From the NCBI GenBank assembly GCA_025938055.1, contig JAICQC010000192.1, positions 1-8,607 of the forward strand: a DNA stretch of 8,607 nt. The letters run 5' to 3'. The DNA is from Anaerolineales bacterium (GTDB lineage Bacteria > Chloroflexota > Anaerolineae > Anaerolineales > Villigracilaceae). Shown piece after piece: positions 6,189 through 8,607 of this stretch. Numbering within the stretch: position 1 is the first letter of the stretch; every line of letters starts with the position of its first letter. The position numbers and the translations under genes were made by a program. A model generated the notes under the pieces. It saw only the letters and a list, made by a program, of their open reading frames with translations. It searched no databases and was not told where the DNA came from.

Positions 6189-7430
6189 ATGAGCAGACGA
6201 GTGGTCGTCACAGGGATGGGATGTATCAGCCCTGTAGGCAACAATGTCAAGGAAACGTGGGAATCCATTCTGGCTGGCAGTTCTGGCGCAGCGATGATCA
6301 CGCATTTTGATGCAAGCAGACATAAGACACGCTTTGCCGCGGAGGTAAAAGGGTTTGATCCGGTGGCTTCCTTTGGTCCCCGTGAGGCGCGCAAAATGGA
6401 TCGCTTCACGCAGTTCGCGGTATATGTCGCGGCGGAGGCTCTTGGACAGGCGGGCTTACAGATCGATGATTCGAATCGCGATCGGGTGGGAATCGTCGTG
6501 GGGTCGGGGATTGGTGGGATTGGCACCCTGTTGGATAACGCAGAGGTGATGCGCGAGCGCGGACCGGAGCGCGTCAGCCCCTTTCTCGTTCCGATGATGA
6601 TTGCAGACAGCGCACCGGGCATGCTTGCCATCCGCATTGGCGCGCGCGGTCCAAATATGGCGCTTGCAACGGCTTGCGCTTCGGGAAACAACGCGATCGG
6701 AGAGGCCCTCGAGATGATCCGGCGCGGCGCAGCAGACGTGATGCTCGCTGGTGCGTCGGAGGCAGCATTGGTGCCGGTTGCCATGGCAGGCATGAACGTG
6801 ATGACCGCGCTTTCGACGCGCAATGATGATCCGCAGACGGCTTCACGTCCGTTCGATAAGGACCGAGACGGTTTCCTGATGGGCGAAGGCGCCGGTATGC
6901 TGGTTCTGGAATCGCTCGAACATGCACAGGCGCGCGGCGCGCAGATCCTGTGTGAGGTCTCGGGCTATGGCACGACCGATGACGCACACCATATTTCTGC
7001 TCCAGCGGAAAATGGCGCGGGCGCAGCTCTCTCGATGAAGCTGGCGTTGGAAAATGCAAATCTGAGTTTGACTGACATTGGATATATCAACGCACATGGG
7101 ACGTCGACGCCGCTGAACGATAAAAGCGAGACGGCTGCCATCAAAACCGTCTTTGGCGAGCAGGCATATAACATCCCGGTCTCTTCCACCAAGTCCATGA
7201 CGGGTCATTTGCTGGGAGCTTCCGGGGCTATCGAAGCCGTGTTTTGTATTCTCTCGATCCGCGAAGAAATACTGCCTCCGACGATCAACTACCGCACCCC
7301 CGACCCGGAGTGCGACCTGGATTATGTTCCGAATGAGCCGCGCAAAGCTTCGCCCAAACACGTTATGTCGAACTCGTTTGGCTTTGGCGGACACAATGCG
7401 ACGTTGATCTTTAGTCGTTTTGAGGGATAA
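6189..7430 (+). CDS. fabF: 3-oxoacyl-ACP synthase II (KAS II)
   Basis: FabF is the elongating condensing enzyme of type II fatty-acid synthesis. It joins malonyl-ACP to acyl-ACP in the cytoplasm with loss of CO2. The protein has 413 residues, the usual length, and begins MSRRVVVTGMG. The catalytic triad is visible: C163 in TACASG, H303 in NAHGTSTPLND and H340 in MTGHLLGASG, with K335 in STKSMTG. The numbering matches E. coli FabF exactly. The C-terminal NSFGFGGHNATLIF strand is intact. The start at 6189 is set by the AAGGAG site. The enzyme probably has its own extended -10 promoter. fabH follows after 61 nt containing a hairpin. No acpP, fabD or fabG is in the window, although fabF often lies beside acpP, so the remaining pathway genes must lie outside. 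Confidence 0.97.
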   Translation: MSRRVVVTGMGCISPVGNNVKETWESILAGSSGAAMITHFDASRHKTRFAAEVKGFDPVASFGPREARKMDRFTQFAVYVAAEALGQAGLQIDDSNRDRVGIVVGSGIGGIGTLLDNAEVMRERGPERVSPFLVPMMIADSAPGMLAIRIGARGPNMALATACASGNNAIGEALEMIRRGAADVMLAGASEAALVPVAMAGMNVMTALSTRNDDPQTASRPFDKDRDGFLMGEGAGMLVLESLEHAQARGAQILCEVSGYGTTDDAHHISAPAENGAGAALSMKLALENANLSLTDIGYINAHGTSTPLNDKSETAAIKTVFGEQAYNIPVSSTKSMTGHLLGASGAIEAVFCILSIREEILPPTINYRTPDPECDLDYVPNEPRKASPKHVMSNSFGFGGHNATLIFSRFEG

Positions 7431-7436
7431 GTAATA

Positions 7437-7469
7437 AGACCAGACAGGTTCTCAAAGCCTGTCAGGTCT
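7437..7469 (+). promoter_or_regulatory. Long hairpin between fabF and fabH
   Basis: The arms 7437-7448 and 7458-7469 pair as 5 bp, one A-A mismatch, then 6 bp (AGACC-A-GACAGG with CCTGTC-A-GGTCT), with a 9-nt loop. Only a weak T-run follows (GTTCTGT), so it may be a leaky terminator, an mRNA processing or stability element, or a copy of a dispersed palindromic repeat. It lies 10 nt before the fabH ribosome binding site. Confidence 0.6.
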
Positions 7470-7491
7470 GTTCTGTATAGAGGAGCAAGTT

Positions 7492-8595
7492 ATGCCATAT
7501 GCACATATCACAGGCTGGGGTATGTCTGCGCCTGAGCCTGTTCTGACCAATGATGACATTTCGAAGCTGGTCGAGACAAATGACGCCTGGATTCGTGAGC
7601 GCACCGGGATTCGTGAAAGACGAATCGCGCGCGAAGATCAATTCCCGTCCACGCTTGCCGTGGAAGCTTCCGTCAAAGCACTTACGGTAGCGAATCTGCG
7701 CCCGACAGATCTCGACCTGATCATCTGCTCCACTTCTACGCCTGAGTATATTTTTCCGGCAACTGCCTGTATTATCCAGGACCAGCTTGGCGCCACCAAG
7801 GCTGGCGCGTTCGATCTGCTGGCAGCCTGCTCCGGCTTTATCTATGCGTTGAATATGGGTGCACAGGCGATCCGCAGCGGCTCGATCAAGAGTGCGCTCA
7901 TCATCGGGTCTGAGACCCTCTCGCGTTTTGTGGATTGGAAAGACCGCAACACTTGTATTCTATTTGGAGACGGTGCAGGTGCGTTTGTTTTGCAAGCGAG
8001 CGAGCAGCCGGGCGGTGTGCTTTCCGCGGTGATGCATTCAGACGGGTCCGGGGCGGACCTGCTGACGCTTGCAGGGGGAGGCAGCCGGTATCCTGCCAAC
8101 GAATCGACGCTCCTCGACGGCAAGCATTACATCCAGATGGATGGGAAGGAAGTCTTCCGCTTTGCCACACGCGTGATGGCTTCTGCGACCCAGGAGGTGT
8201 TAGCCTGTGCTGGGTTGAAGATTGAAGATGTGAAGTGGATTGTGCCTCATCAAGCCAATATCCGCATCATCGAAGCGGCGGCACGCGGACTCAAGCTACC
8301 CATGGACCGTTTCATTGTTAACCTCGAGCGCTATGGCAATACCTCCACCGCCTCCATCCCGATTGCCATGGTGGAGGCGGTGGAGAAGGGGCAGATCCAG
8401 CCCGGCGAAAAAATCGTCATGGTGGGGTTCGGGGGAGGACTTACATGGGGAGCACTCGCCGCCGAATGGACGGGTCCAATTCCGAGCAAGGGTCACGTCC
8501 ACCCGGAACAGTACCGATTCTTTGCACGCTTGCGCTCCGTGGTGCGGCGCGCGCTGCGCTTCATCGAGGGCTTGCTGTACCGCCGCGAATTATAG
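7492..8595 (+). CDS. fabH: 3-oxoacyl-ACP synthase III (KAS III) with a C-terminal extension
   Basis: FabH starts fatty-acid synthesis by condensing an acyl-CoA primer with malonyl-ACP. The Cys-His-Asn triad is visible: C113 in AACSGF, H253 in VPHQANIRI and N283 in YGNTSTAS. The N-terminal WIRERTGIRERR and the GFGGGLTWGA end of the fold are also present. F88 aligns with the E. coli primer-pocket F87. The protein has 367 residues against about 317-330 for typical FabH. The excess is a tail after AAEWTG (about 329-367), rich in Arg and aromatic residues (RFFARLRSVVRRALRFIEG), with no family match I recognise. The ATG start follows AGAGGAG (7479-7485) with a 6-nt spacer. It is probably co-transcribed with fabF through or past the intergenic hairpin. 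Only 12 bases follow the stop, so the next gene is unknown. Confidence 0.96.
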   Translation: MPYAHITGWGMSAPEPVLTNDDISKLVETNDAWIRERTGIRERRIAREDQFPSTLAVEASVKALTVANLRPTDLDLIICSTSTPEYIFPATACIIQDQLGATKAGAFDLLAACSGFIYALNMGAQAIRSGSIKSALIIGSETLSRFVDWKDRNTCILFGDGAGAFVLQASEQPGGVLSAVMHSDGSGADLLTLAGGGSRYPANESTLLDGKHYIQMDGKEVFRFATRVMASATQEVLACAGLKIEDVKWIVPHQANIRIIEAAARGLKLPMDRFIVNLERYGNTSTASIPIAMVEAVEKGQIQPGEKIVMVGFGGGLTWGALAAEWTGPIPSKGHVHPEQYRFFARLRSVVRRALRFIEGLLYRREL

Positions 8596-8607
8596 TGTGG
8601 TCAATCA

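Noticed and set aside
6170..6823. 217-codon minus-strand open frame opposite fabF
   Set aside because: Antisense to the catalytic half of FabF, with low-complexity Ala/Arg/Pro/Ser content typical of reverse-strand shadows and no supporting start signals.
6574..7059. 161-codon minus-strand open frame opposite fabF
   Set aside because: Overlaps another shadow frame and conserved FabF codons; Arg/Pro/Ser-rich with no motif.
1..8607. CRISPR array, tRNA genes, insertion sequence or phage genes
   Set aside because: No regularly spaced direct repeats, tRNA-like cloverleaf, transposase or integrase motifs were seen on either strand by reading.

Overview
The window reads as a compact bacterial chromosome segment with every supported gene on the + strand. 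It has moderately GC-rich coding DNA, short AT-rich promoters and hairpins in most of the larger intergenic gaps. The gene complement is LonA protease, a single-domain response regulator, a GNAT acetyltransferase, a MogA/MoaB protein, EF-P, a Cys-rich small protein, a HAD-DinB fusion, FabF and FabH. Together with the style of EF-P and the small proteins, this suggests an environmental bacterium, possibly Chloroflexota (Anaerolineae-like). That placement is an impression from the protein sequences; no phylogenetic marker here settles it.

Region 1 (1-3750) is a tightly packed four-gene run. lon is cut by the left window edge and overlaps the response regulator by 29 nt. The GNAT gene follows after 11 nt and itself overlaps the mog-type gene through ATGA. 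Spacing suggests one operon combining protein quality control, signalling, acetylation and molybdenum-cofactor synthesis. Region 2 (3751-4500) is a stand-alone efp gene with an extended -10 promoter lying in an inverted repeat, a palindrome in its leader and a strong intrinsic terminator. Its EF-P carries Arg32 at the loop tip, where the E. coli protein has a modified lysine.

Region 3 (4501-6092) starts at a TATAAT box placed so close to the ATG that the mRNA is predicted to be leaderless. It encodes an 8-cysteine, 109-residue protein of unknown function, then, after a small hairpin, a HAD phosphatase fused to a DinB-like four-helix domain. Region 4 (6093-8607) holds fabF and fabH, the elongating and initiating condensing enzymes of type II fatty-acid synthesis. 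A perfect 11-bp stem-loop stands in front of fabF and a second long hairpin lies between the two genes. FabH has an arginine-rich C-terminal extension of about 39 residues.

No tRNA, rRNA, CRISPR array, insertion sequence or integrase was seen, and there is no gene-free stretch over 300 bases. I found no clear novel multi-gene system. The best candidates for new biology are the Cys-rich protein with its HAD-DinB neighbour, the R32-type EF-P, and the basic tails on Lon and FabH.
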